In this document: in pieces, positions 1 to 11,470 of the stretch
Layout: every line of letters starts with the position of its first letter
How positions within the stretch are numbered: the first letter of the stretch is position 1
Source: Cherax quadricarinatus
Taxonomy: Eukaryota; Arthropoda; Malacostraca; Decapoda; Parastacidae
DNA: 64,000 nt
Direction of reading: 5' to 3'
Assembly (NCBI RefSeq): GCF_038502225.1
Contig: NW_027195240.1
Span: forward strand, 190,275 to 254,274
Made by a program: the position numbers and the translations under genes
The notes under the pieces: generated by a model
The model's input: only the letters and a program-made list of their open reading frames with translations
What the model was told of the DNA's origin: nothing
Databases searched by the model: none

Positions 1-2885
1 GAGGCAGTGTAGCGAGGCAGTGTAAGGCAGTGTATGAGCCAGTGTAGAGGCGGTGCAGGCCAGTGAGCCAGTGTATGAGGCGGTGTAGCCAGGGCCAGTG
101 GGCAGTGAGGCAGTGTATGAGGCGAGTGTATGAGGCAGTGCATGAGCCAGTGTAGCAGGCCAGTGTATGAGCCCGGTGCTTGGGCCGCTGCTTATGAGGC
201 AGTGTATGAGGCAGTGTATGAGGCCCAGTGTATGAGCCAGTGTATGAGCAGTGTAGCAGGCCAGTCAACCTTAAGGCCAGTGAGGCGGTGAGCCAGTGTA
301 TGGGCAGTGTGGCAGGGCGGTGTGAGCCCGGTGTGGGGCGGTGTGAGCCATGCAGCAGGCCAGTGTAGCAGGCCAGTGTATGAGGCAGTGAGCCAGTGTA
401 GAGCCAGTGCAAGCAGTGTGAGGCAGTGTGAGGCAGTGTATGAGGCAGTGCTTATGAGCCAGTGCAGGCGATGTGGCAGGCCCAGTGTAGCAGGCCAGTG
501 TAGCAGGCCAGTGGCAGCGGGGCGGTGGGCCAGTGTGAGGCAGTGGGCCAGTGCAGGTCAGTAGCCTTGAGCAGTGTGAGCCAGTGTAGCAGGCAGTGTA
601 GCAGGCCCGGTGAGCCCGGTGTGAGCCAGTGTAGGCCAGTGCTTCATGAGCCCGGTGCAGCAGAGGCAGTGCTTGGCAGGCCAGTGTAGCAGCAGAGGCA
701 GTGAGCAGTGTAGCAGGCCAGTGTAGCATGAGGCAGTGAGCCAGTGTGAGGCGGTGTGGCGGGGGGCAGTGTAGCAGGCCAGTGTGTAAGGGCGGTGAGC
801 CAGTGTATGAGCCAGTGTATGAAGCAGTGAGATAGTGTAGCAGGCAGTGTAAGAGGCGTGTAGCAGGCAGTGTATAAAAGGCAGTGTAGCAGGCCAGTGC
901 AGAGCCGGTGGAGGCAGTGTATGAGCCAGTGAGGCGGTGTAGCGGGGCTGGTGGCCATGGGCCAGTGTGAGGCAGTGTATGAGGCAGTGAGGCAGTGCTT
1001 GAGCCCGGTGTACTTAGGCCAGTGTAGGCCAGTGTGAGCCGGTGTAGAGGCGGTGGCAGCAGGAGCCAGGTGTGAGCCGGTGTGAGCAGTGTAGCAGGCA
1101 GTGTATAAGGCAGTGTAGCAAGGCAGTGTACTTGAGCCAGTGCCAGGCAGTGTAGCGGGGCAGTGCTTATGAGCCATTGTAGCCCAGGCTTCCCGGTGTA
1201 GGCCAGTGTATGAGGCAGTGTATGAGCGGTGTAGTGAGGCGTGTATGAGCCGGTGTAGAGGCGAGTGTAGGCCGGGTGGCAGGTCGGTGTGAGCCGGTGA
1301 AGGCGGTGCTTGAGCCGGTGTAGCAGGCCGGTGTGAGGCGGTGTAGCAGGCGGTGTGCAGGCCGGTGTAGCAGAGGCGGTGTAGGCCAGTGTATGAGGCG
1401 GTGTAGCAGGCCAGTGTATGGGCCAGTGTAGCAGAGCAGTGTATGAGGCAGTGCGCAGGTCAGTGTAGCAGGCCAGTGCGCCAGGCCAGTGTAGCAGGGC
1501 AGTGTATGAGGCGGTGTGTGAGCCCGGTGCTTGAGCCAGTGTAGCCCAGAGGCAGTGCTTGTGAGCCGGTGTGAGGCAGTGTGGCGGGCAGTGTAGCAGG
1601 CCAGTGAGGCAGTGCTTGAGCCAGTGCTTGTGAGCCCAGTGTGAAGCGGTGTGAGATGAGTGTATGAGGCGGTGGCGAGGCAGTGTATGGGGCAGTGTAA
1701 GGCAGTGAGCCAGTGTAGTGAGGCGGTGTAGCAGGCGGTGTAGCAGGCCAATGTGGCAGAGGCAGTGAGGCGGTGAGCCAGTGTAGAGGCGGTGCTTGTG
1801 AGGCGTGCAGGAGGCGGTGTATGAGGCAGTGAGCCAGTGCCCTTGAGCCAGTGAATGAGGCGGTGTATGAGGCAGGCGTGCAGAGGCGGTAGATGAGCCA
1901 GTGTAGCAGGCCAGTGTAGCAGGCCAGTGTATGGGCGGTGTATGAGGCAGTGTGCTGAGCCCGAGTGTAGGCCCGGTGTAGCAGGCCATTGTGACCAGTG
2001 TATGAGCCAGTGTATGAGGCGGTGAGCCAGTGTATGAGGCGGTGTATGGCCAGTAGCCAGGGCGGTGTGAGCCAGTGTGAGTCGATTAGCAGGCCAGTGT
2101 ATGAGCCAGTGTAGCAGGCAGTGTATGGCCAGTGTAGCAGGCAGTGTGAGCCAGTGTAGGCCAGTGCTTGTGAGCCAGTGAATGGGGCAGTGTGAGCCAG
2201 TGGGGCGGTGTATGGGCCAGTGCAGGCCGGTGTAGCAGGCCGGTGGGGTGGTGTAGCAGGTCGGTGTATGGGCCAGTGTGGGCCATTTGGCAGGCGGTGA
2301 GGCAGTGTATGAGCCAGTGCAGACAGTGTATGAGCCAGTGTATAAGGCAGTGTAGCAGAGGCAGTGTATGGGCAGTGTGAGCCAGTGAGGCAGTGTAGCA
2401 AGGCCAGTGTAGAGGCAGTGTATGAGCCATTGTGAGCCAGTGTATGAGCAGGTAGCAGGCAGTGTATGACCAGTGTGAACCAGTGAAGCAGTGTAGAGGC
2501 GGTGTAGAGGCAGTGTATGAGGCGGTGTAGCAGGCCAGTGAGCCAGTGTGAGCCGGTGCTTGCAGGCCAGTGTATGGGTAGTGAGGCGGTGTAGCAGGCC
2601 GGTGTAGTGGGGCGGTGTGAGCCAGTGTGGCGATTGGTGTAGCAGGCCAGTGTAGCAGGCCAGTGTAGCAGGCCAGGTGTGAGCCGGTGTATGAGCCCGG
2701 TGTGAGCCAGTGCCTTCAGGCCAGTGAGCCGTGAGCAGTGTATGCAGGCAGTGTATGAGCCAGTGTAGAGGCCAGTGTGAGGCCAGTGTAGAGGCCAGTG
2801 AGCCAGTGTGAGCCAGTGCAGGCGGTGTATAGGCGGTGAGGCCGCCAGTGTATGAGCCAGTGTATGAGCCAGTGTATGAGACAGT
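1..2885. repeat. degenerate GTGTA/AGGC minisatellite
   Basis: The whole stretch is built from short variable units around CAGTGTATGAGG, AGGCCAGTGTAGC and AGCCGGTGTG, about 10-16 bp each. Spacing is irregular, so no single period holds. Long open frames on both strands (up to about 570 codons, rich in H, T, L and P on the minus strand) follow from the low stop density of the unit and show no domain. The left edge lies outside the window; the array stops near 2885 at an AT-rich sequence. Confidence 0.9.
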
Positions 2886-3131
2886 TTATACAGCAAGTGT
2901 AAAATAAATAGGCTTAAACCTGGACTGTTTCAATCCTGACGTCACATTAAATAATTATATTACATATATATATAAATATACATAAAATAGGCAATATTAT
3001 CCATTCATACCTATATATACAAAGTATACATAGCCTGGTATTCCCAGTACTATCCAGGATAATTATCCAGGATAGAGTCTTCTTATCCTTCACAGATAAA
3101 AGTTATCCCTGTCACTCTTATTGCCTCAGAA

Positions 3132-3235
3132 ATCGACCCCAGAGATTACTTCCCAGAGATCATTTCTCACAGTATTACGTCTATATCTGGGCCGGTATGG
3201 AAATATTCTTGGAAAAGTAATCTCTGCGGGGTGAT
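3132..3235. repeat. imperfect inverted repeat (arms about 22 bp)
   Basis: The left arm (3132-3153, ATCGACCCC then AGAGATTACTTCC) is nearly the reverse complement of the right arm (3211-3235, GGAAAAGTAATCTCTG then CGGGGTGAT). The loop is about 57 bp. No function is implied. Confidence 0.6.
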
Positions 3236-3249
3236 AGAGGAGTGTCGGT

Positions 3250-3271
3250 GTTGCAATCAACTGATTGCAAC
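3250..3271. repeat. perfect 9-bp hairpin
   Basis: GTTGCAATC, loop AACT, GATTGCAAC. The arms are exact complements. Confidence 0.7.
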
Positions 3272-3418
3272 AACTTTGGGTTGACGGGAGTTAAATTACA
3301 AATTGATTTCTTTGGGTGTGTCATGTGTCGAGGTGAATTTAAGGCTGTGTCGTGCTCTTAGGTAGTCAGTGCGCGTTGAGCGGCTCGGCTGACGAATGGC
3401 GAAACTTGTTTCTTGACC

Positions 3419-4410
3419 GTCACGCAGAGTTTGAGGGATGGGTTCACAGTCAGAGGGAAGTGGGTTCGATTGCTGGGTTTGTCTCCTGTTGGTGCTGTTG
3501 TTGCTGTGGATTGTCATGCAGAGTTTGAGGGATGGGTTCACAGTCAGAGGGAAGTGGGTTCGATTGCTGGGTTTCTCTCCTGTTGGTGCTGTTGTTGCTG
3601 TGGATTGTCATGCAGGGTTTGAGGGATGGGTTCACAGTCAGAGGGAAGTGGGTTCGATTGCTGGGTTTGTCTCCTGTTGGTGCTGTTGTTGCTGTGGATT
3701 GTCATGCAGAGTTTGAGGGATGGGTTCACAGTCAGAGGGAAGTGGGTTCGATTGTTGGGTTTGTCTCCTGTTGGTGCTGTTGTTGCTGTGGATTGTCATG
3801 CAGAGTTTGAGGGATGGGTTCACAGTCAGAGGGAAGTGGGTTCGATTGTTGGGTTTGTCTCCTGTTGGTGCTGTTGTTGCTGTGGATTGTCAGGCAGAGT
3901 TTGAGGGATGGGTTCACAGTCAGAGGGAAGTGGGTTCGATTGTTGGGTTTGTCTCCTGTTGGTACTGTTGTTGCTGTGGATTGTCATGCAGGGTTTGAGG
4001 GATGGGTTCACAGTCACAGGGAAGTGGGTTCGATTGCTGGGTTTCTCTCCTGTTGGTGCTGTTGTTACTGTGGATTGTCATGCAGGGTTTGAGGGATGGG
4101 TTCACAGTCACAGGGAAGTGGGTTCGATTGCTGGGTTTGTCTCCTGTTGGTGCTGTTGTTGCTGTGGATTGTCATGCAGGGTTTGAGGGATGGGTTCACA
4201 GTCAGAGGGAAGTGGGTTCGATTGCTGGGTTTCTCTCCTGTTGGTGCTGTTGTTGCTGTGGATTGTCATGTAGGGTTCGAGAGATGGGTTCACAGTCAGA
4301 GGGAAGTGGGTTCGATTGCTGGGTTTGTCTCCTGTTGTTGCTGTGGATTGTCAGGCAGAGTTTGAGGTATTGGTTAACAATCAGAGGGAACTGGGTTCGA
4401 TTACTGGGAG
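3419..4410. repeat. 94-bp tandem repeat array, about 10.5 copies
   Basis: Each unit contains GAGGGATGGGTTCACAGTC, GTGGGTTCGATTGCTGGG, GTCTCCTGTTGGTGCTG and TTGTTGCTGTGGATTGTCA. Landmarks recur every 94 bp (for example ATGGGTTCACAG at 3438, 3532, 3626, 3720, 3814). Copies differ by a few substitutions (CAGAGTTT/CAGGGTTT, CAGAGG/CACAGG, GGTTTGTC/GGTTTCTC). Because 94 is not a multiple of 3 and the unit has few stops, 92-codon overlapping frames arise in register; they are not genes. The GGTTCGATTGC segment resembles a pol III B box, but I see no A box in the unit. Confidence 0.95.
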
Positions 4411-4426
4411 GGAGAGAGAGGTGGAT

Positions 4427-4625
4427 ATGTCTCCTGTTGCTGCTGCTACTGTTGTTGTTGCTGCTGCTGTTACTGTTGTTGCTGCTACTGTTGTTGCTGT
4501 TACTGTTGTTGCTACTACTGTTGTTGCTGCTACTGTTGTTGTTGCTGCTGCTGTTACTGTTGTTGCTGCTACTGTTGTTGCTGCTACTGTTGTTGCTGTT
4601 GCTGTTGTTGCTGTTGTTGTTGTTG
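4427..4625. repeat. CTG/TTG/CTA imperfect trinucleotide repeat
   Basis: Runs of CTGTTGTTGCTG and CTGCTACTG follow directly after the last 94-bp unit. They look like an expansion of the CTGTTGTTGCTG tract inside that unit. The open frame here reads as poly-Leu or Val/Ala and is a repeat artefact. Confidence 0.9.
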
Positions 4626-4734
4626 ACTAACAGTGTGTAGGAGCGTCAGAGTTAGTTGATGTGTTTGTTGTTCTTCTTCGAGATCACCACCTCCACAACC
4701 AGTACTACCAGTACCACCAGTACTACCAGTACTA

Positions 4735-5085
4735 CCAGTACTACCACCACTACTATGTCTTCACTACCACCTCCACCACCAGTACTACCAGTACCACCAG
4801 TACTACCAGTACCACCAGTACTACCAGTACTACCAGTACTACCAGTACTACCACCACTACTATGTCTTCACTACCACCTCCACCACCAGTACTACCACCA
4901 CCACCAGTACTACCAGTACCACCAGTACCACCAGTACTACCAGTACTACCAGTACCACCACCACTACTATGTCTTCACTACCACCTCCACCACCAGTACT
5001 ACCAGTACTACCAGTACTACCAGTACCACCACCACTACTATGTCTTCACTACCACCTCCACCACCAGTACTACCACCACCACCAG
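4735..5085. repeat. longer-unit block at left edge of the 9-bp array
   Basis: A longer unit recurs here, marked by CACTACTATGTCTTCACTAC followed by CACCTCCACCACCAGTAC. It is seen at about 4749, 4858, 4966 and 5038 with varying numbers of 9-mers between. The same unit is repeated at the right side of the array. Confidence 0.85.
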
Positions 5086-8000
5086 TACTACCAGTACCAC
5101 CAGTACCACCAGTACTACCAGTACTACCAGTACCACCAGTACCACCAGTACCACCAGTACCACCAGTACCACCAGTACCACCAGTACTACCAGTACCACC
5201 AGTACCACCAGTACTACCAGTACTACCAGTACCACCAGTACCACCAGTACCACCAGTACCACCAGTACCACCAGTACCACCAGTACTACCAGTACCACCA
5301 GTACCACCAGTACCACCAGTACCACCAGTACTACCAGTACCACCAGTACTACCAGTACCACCAGTACCACCAGTACCACCAGTACTACCAGTACCACCAG
5401 TACCACCAGTACTACCAGTACTACCAGTACTACCAGTACTACCAGTACCACCAGTACCACCAGTACCACCAGTACCACCAGTACCACCAGTACTACCAGT
5501 ACCACCAGTACCACCAGTACCACCAGTACCACCAGTACCACCAGTACTACCAGTACCACCAGTACCACCAGTACTACCAGTACTACCAGTACCACCAGTA
5601 CCACCAGTACCACCAGTACCACCAGTACCACCAGTACTACCAGTACCACCAGTACTACCAGTACCACCAGTACTACCAGTACCACCAGTACCACCAGTAC
5701 CACCAGTACTACCAGTACCACCAGTACCACCAGTACTACCAGTACTACCAGTACTACCAGTACCACCAGTACTACCAGTACCACCAGTACCACCAGTACC
5801 ACCAGTACCACCAGTACCACCAGTACCACCAGTACCACCAGTACCACCAGTACCACCAGTACTACCAGTACCACCAGTACCACCAGTACCACCAGTACCA
5901 CCAGTACCACCAGTACCACCAGTACTACCAGTACCACCAGTACTACCAGTACCACCAGTACTACCAGTACTACCAGTACTACCAGTACCACCAGTACTAC
6001 CAGTACTACCAGTACTACCAGTACTACCAGTACCACCAGTACTACCAGTACTACCAGTACCACCAGTACCACCAGTACCACCAGTACCACCAGTACCACC
6101 AGTACTACCAGTACCACCAGTACTACCAGTACTACCAGTACCACCAGTACCACCAGTACCACCAGTACCACCAGTACTACCAGTACCACCAGTACTACCA
6201 GTACTACCAGTACTACCAGTACTACCAGTACTACCAGTACTACCAGTACTACCAGTACTACCAGTACTACCAGTACCACCAGTACTACCAGTACTACCAG
6301 TACTACCAGTACTACCAGTACCACCAGTACTACCAGTACTACCAGTACTACCAGTACTACCAGTACCACCAGTACTACCAGTACTACCAGTACCACCAGT
6401 ACTACCAGTACTACCAGTACTACCAGTACCACCAGTACCACCAGTACTACCAGTACTACCAGTACCACCAGTACTACCAGTACTACCAGTACTACCAGTA
6501 CCACCAGTACCACCAGTACTACCAGTACTACCAGTACCACCAGTACTACCAGTACTACCAGTACTACCAGTACCACCAGTACCACCAGTACTACCAGTAC
6601 TACCAGTACCACCAGTACTACCAGTACTACCAGTACTACCAGTACCACCAGTACCACCAGTACTACCAGTACTACCAGTACTACCAGTACTACCAGTACC
6701 ACCAGTACTACCAGTACTACCAGTACCACCAGTACTACCAGTACTACCAGTACTACCAGTACCACCAGTACCACCAGTACTACCAGTACTACCAGTACCA
6801 CCAGTACTACCAGTACTACCAGTACTACCAGTACCACCAGTACCACCAGTACTACCAGTACTACCAGTACCACCAGTACTACCAGTACTACCAGTACCAC
6901 CAGTACTACCAGTACTACCAGTACTACCAGTACTACCAGTACCACCAGTACTACCAGTACTACCAGTACCACCAGTACTACCAGTACTACCAGTACTACC
7001 ACCACCACCAGTACTACCAGTACTACCAGTACTACCAGTACTACCACCACCACCAGTACTACCAGTACTACCAGTACCACCAGTACTACCAGTACTACCA
7101 CCACCACCAGTACTACCAGTACTACCACCACCAGTACTACCAGTACTACCAGTACTACCAGTACCACCAGTACTACCAGTACTACCAGTACTACCAGTAC
7201 TACCACCACCACCAGTACTACCAGTACTACCACCACCACCAGTACTACCAGTACTACCACCACCACCAGTACTACCAGTACTACCAGTACTACCAGTACC
7301 ACCAGTACTACCAGTACTACCAGTACTACCAGTACTACCACCACCACCAGTACTACCAGTACTACCAGTACCACCAGTACTACCACCACCACCAGTACTA
7401 CCAGTACTACCACCACCACCAGTACTACCAGTACTACCACCACCACCAGTACCACCAGTACTACCAGTACTACCAGTACCACCAGTACTACCAGTACTAC
7501 CAGTACTACCAGTACTACCACCACCACCAGTACTACCAGTACTACCAGTACTACCAGTACTACCACCACCACCAGTACTACCAGTACCACCAGTACTACC
7601 AGTACTACCAGTACTACCAGTACTACCACCACCACCAGTACTACCAGTACTACCAGTACCACCAGTACTACCAGTACTACCACCACCACCAGTACTACCA
7701 GTACTACCACCACCACCAGTACTACCAGTACCACCAGTACTACCAGTACTACCACCACCACCAGTACTACCAGTACTACCAGTACCACCAGTACTACCAG
7801 TACTACCACCATCACCAGTACTACCAGTACTACCACCACCACCAGTACTACCAGTACTACCAGTACTACCAGTACTACCACCACCACCAGTACTACCAGT
7901 ACTACCAGTACCACCAGTACTACCAGTACTACCACCACCACCAGTACTACCAGTACTACCACCACCACCAGTACTACCAGTACTACCAGTACTACCAGTA

Positions 8001-8845
8001 CTACCACCACCACCAGTACTACCAGTACTACCACCACCACCAGTACTACCAGTACTACCAGTACTACCAGTACTACCAGTACCACCAGTACTACCAGTAC
8101 CACCAGTACTACCAGTACTACCACCACCACCAGTACTACCAGTACTACCAGTACTACCAGTACTACCACCACCACCAGTACTACCAGTACCACCAGTACT
8201 ACCAGTACTACCACCACCACCAGTACTACCAGTACTACCAGTACCACCAGTACTACCAGTACTACCACCACCACCAGTACTACCAGTACTACCACCACCA
8301 CCAGTACTACCAGTACTACCAGTACTACCAGTACTACCAGTACTACCAGTACCACCAGTACTACCAGTACCACCAGTACTACCAGTACTACCAGTACCAC
8401 CAGTACTACCAGTACCACCAGTACCACCAGTACTACCAGTACCACCAGTACTACCAGTACTACCAGTACTACCACCACCACCAGTACTACCAGTACTACC
8501 ACCACCACCAGTACTACCAGTACTACCAGTACTACCAGTACTACCACCACCACCAGTACTACCAGTACTACCACCACCACCAGTACTACCAGTACTACCA
8601 GTACTACCAGTACCACCAGTACTACCAGTACTACCAGTACTACCAGTACCACCAGTACTACCAGTACCACCAGTACTACCAGTACTACCAGTACCACCAG
8701 TACTACCAGTACTACCAGTACCACCAGTACTACCAGTACCACCAGTACCACCAGTACTACCAGTACCACCAGTACTACCAGTACTACCAGTACCACCAGT
8801 ACTACCAGTACTACCAGTACCACCAGTACTACCAGTACCACCAGT

Positions 8846-9500
8846 ACCACCACCACTACTATGTCTTCACTACCACCTCCACCACCAGTACTACCAGTAC
8901 TACCAGTACTACCAGTACCACCAGTACCACCACCACTACTATGTCTTCACTACCACCTCCACCACCAGTACTACCAGTACTACCAGTACTACCAGTACCA
9001 CCAGTACCACCACCACTACTATGTCTTCACTACCACCTCCACCACCAGTACCACCAGTACTACCAGTACCACCAGTACCACCACCACTACTATGTCTTCA
9101 CTACCACCTCCACCACCAGTACTACCAGTACCACCAGTACTACCAGTACCACCACCACTACTATGTCTTCACTACCACCTCCACCACCAGTACTACCAGT
9201 ACCACCAGTACTACCAGTACCACCACCACTACTATGTCTTCACTACCACCTCCACCACCAGTACTACCAGTACCACCAGTACTACCAGTACCACCACCAC
9301 TACTATGTCTTCACTACCACCTCCACCACCAGTACTACCAGTACCACCAGTACTACCAGTACCACCACCACTACTATGTCTTCACTACCACCACCACCAC
9401 CAGTACTACCAGTACCACCAGTACTACCAGTACCACCAGTACTACCAGTACCACCACCACTACTATGTCTTCACTACCACCACCACCACCAGTACTACAT
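8846..9500. repeat. longer-unit block at right edge of the 9-bp array
   Basis: The same CACTACTATGTCTTCACTAC-marked unit as at 4735-5085 returns at about 8857, 8938, 9018, 9090, 9162, 9229, 9301, 9373 and 9460. The spacing is roughly 65-85 bp. The homogeneous 9-bp core therefore lies between two blocks of the same longer unit. Confidence 0.85.
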
Positions 9501-10725
9501 CCACTACTATGTCATCGCCTGCACCACCATTACTACCACCACTACTGTCTTCACCACCACAACCAGTACTACCATTACTATCACCACTACTGTCTTCACT
9601 ACCACCACCAGTACTACCACCACTACTGTCTTCACTACCACCACCAGTACTACCACCACTACTGTCTTCACTACCACCACCAGTACTACCAGTACTACCA
9701 CCACTACTGTCTTCACCACCACAACCAGTACTACCACCACTACTGTCTTCACTACCACCACCAGTACTACCAGTACTACCACCACTTCTATGTCTTCACC
9801 ACCACCACCAGTACTACCAGTTTTACCACCACTTCCACCACTACCAGTACTACCACTACAACCACCACTGCTACTACCACTACTACCAGTACTACCTCCA
9901 CCACTACTACCACCACCAATATTACCACCAGTACCACTTCTACCACCTCTACCACCACCAGTACTGCCACTACTACTACCACCACCATCAGTACTACCAC
10001 CAATACCACTACTACCACCAACGTCAGTACTACCACCACCAACAGTACTACCACCACCACCATTATCAGTACTACCACCAGTACCACCACCACCAGTGCT
10101 ACCATCACTACTACCACCATCAGTAGTACCACAATTACCACCACCGTCAGTACTACCACCAGTACCACCACCAACAGTACTACCACCACCACCATTATCA
10201 GTACTATCACCAGTACCACCACCACCAGTGCTACCATCACTACTACCACCATCAGTAGTACCACAATTACCACCACCGTCAGTACTACCACCAGTACCAC
10301 CACCAACAGTACTACCACCACCACCATTATCAGTACTATCACCAGTACCACCACCACCAGTGCTACCACCACTACCACCATCAATAGTACTACCACCACT
10401 ACCACAATCAACAGTACTACCACCACTACCACTACTACCACCGCTTCCACCACCACCAGTACTACCACTACTACCGCCACCACTAATACCTCTACCACCA
10501 ATACTACCACCACCATTACTATCACCACCAGTACTACCACCATTACCATCACAACCACTACTACCACCATTTCAACTTCTACCATCACTACCACCACCAT
10601 TACTACCACCACCGTCAATACTACCACTACTACCACCACTACCACCACCAACAGTACTACCACCACCAACAGTACTACCACCACTACCACCACCAACAGT
10701 ACTACCACCACTAACACCACCATCA

Positions 10726-10730
10726 CCACC
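10726..10730. repeat. target site duplication (left), CCACC
   Basis: CCACC flanks the LTR element here and again at 16814-16818. The 5-bp length is normal for Ty3/gypsy, but CCACC is common in this array, so chance agreement is possible. Confidence 0.55.
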
Positions 10731-11154
10731 TATTACAACCTAGGATTTCAAATGGCCTGTTATCCCAGGTGTAATGGGAGCAAATAAACACAGTAGAAAA
10801 AGTTTAGACTTATATTATCCTTCACCAATTATAACAGCAATATGTACACTATGTACAGTGATAAATATAGTGCACTCCACGGTAAGCAAGGCAGAAATAG
10901 AAGCCACAAGATAGCAGACCGTGCTTCAACCAGCTCTAGAGTGGGAATGACAAGGGCAGACAGGAGAGCGGTATCCACATAACCTCTGCGATTGTCAATC
11001 CCACCTTCTTATTGGCTAGAACCTGGTCACTAGTTGAACGATGGGGCCCCATCATCAACTCTTAGCAACCTGGTTCGCTGGTTGGGGGAGATAGCCTGTA
11101 AATGAGGGTGTGTCCATGCGCCGAATAAAGGTTACGTACTCTTTGCATGCCACA
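10731..11154 (-). repeat. 3' LTR of the Gmr1-like element
   Basis: 424 bp, repeated at 16390-16813 with a constant offset of 5659 and no difference seen. It ends in the array at TATTACAACC on the plus strand and reads TGTGGCATGC at its 5' end on the minus strand. Confidence 0.95.
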
Positions 11155-11166
11155 CCCCCACCCCCG
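11155..11166 (-). other. polypurine tract
   Basis: On the minus strand GGGGGTGGGGG lies directly against the TGTGGC start of the 3' LTR, the expected position of the plus-strand primer for reverse transcription. Confidence 0.8.
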
Positions 11167-11470
11167 AGAAGGCTCAGGATTAGGCTGCCACCTCCCAGTG
11201 GTAACCGTGCCGCCATGGCACAAAATAATGGGACCGCCTATCCTCTCCACCATCCAACTCTTAGATAGAGCTCAGCTTTCCTAGTGCCTGAAAGCCAAAC
11301 CCTAAACTCAGAGTGAGACAGCAGTCAGATAAGCCAACATAGGTCCAAGATACAAGCGGACGGTAGCCCGTATCCCCTCACTAAAAAAAAACCCCCACAT
11401 CAGGGGATAAAAAAAAGAGCTTGAAAGGGGGGTTACCACAAATACATCCTAACCTAAATAAAATATTAAA
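11167..11470 (-). other. 3' untranslated region of the Gmr1-like element
   Basis: About 300 bp between the gag-pol stop and the polypurine tract. It contains A-rich runs (11382-11390 and 11430-11436 on the plus strand). A 63-codon frame here matches nothing I recognise and is not called. Confidence 0.7.

Larger units (their letters stand above)
2886..3418. other. non-repetitive AT-rich spacer
   Basis: Single-copy-looking DNA with TATATATA tracts near 2965-2990. No gene, RNA or transposon is recognised in it. It contains one imperfect inverted repeat and one perfect short hairpin, listed separately. Confidence 0.6.
4683..10730. repeat. ACCACCAGT/ACTACCAGT 9-bp array with triplet flanks
   Basis: About 6 kb of almost G-poor plus strand built on ACC/ACT triplets. 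The core (about 5086-8845) is a 9-bp repeat alternating ACCACCAGT and ACTACCAGT; from about 7000 to 8550 it is interrupted by ACCACCACC blocks. From 9500 to 10730 it decays into mixed ACC/ACT/ATC triplets. All six frames are open over kilobases (for example about 2040 codons of Pro-Val-Leu on plus and about 1270 codons of Val-Leu on minus), which follows from the triplet period, so no coding is inferred. The array continues beyond two LTR elements at 16814-17267 and 20713-21279. Confidence 0.95.

Noticed and set aside
1..2885. Subtelomeric or telomeric repeat at the window start
   Set aside because: No TTAGG or other telomere motif is present; the units are GTGTA/AGGC-based and irregular.
4656..10787. 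Frames of about 2040, 1920 and 1820 codons (Pro/Val/Leu, Gln/Tyr/His and Ser/Thr rich) that could suggest collagen-, silk- or mucin-like proteins
   Set aside because: All frames on both strands are open because the DNA is a 3- or 9-bp repeat without stop triplets. There is no signal peptide, domain or codon-position bias visible.
11062..11253. An extra small gene downstream of gag-pol in the young LTR element
   Set aside because: It overlaps the LTR and polypurine tract and shows no homology that I recognise.
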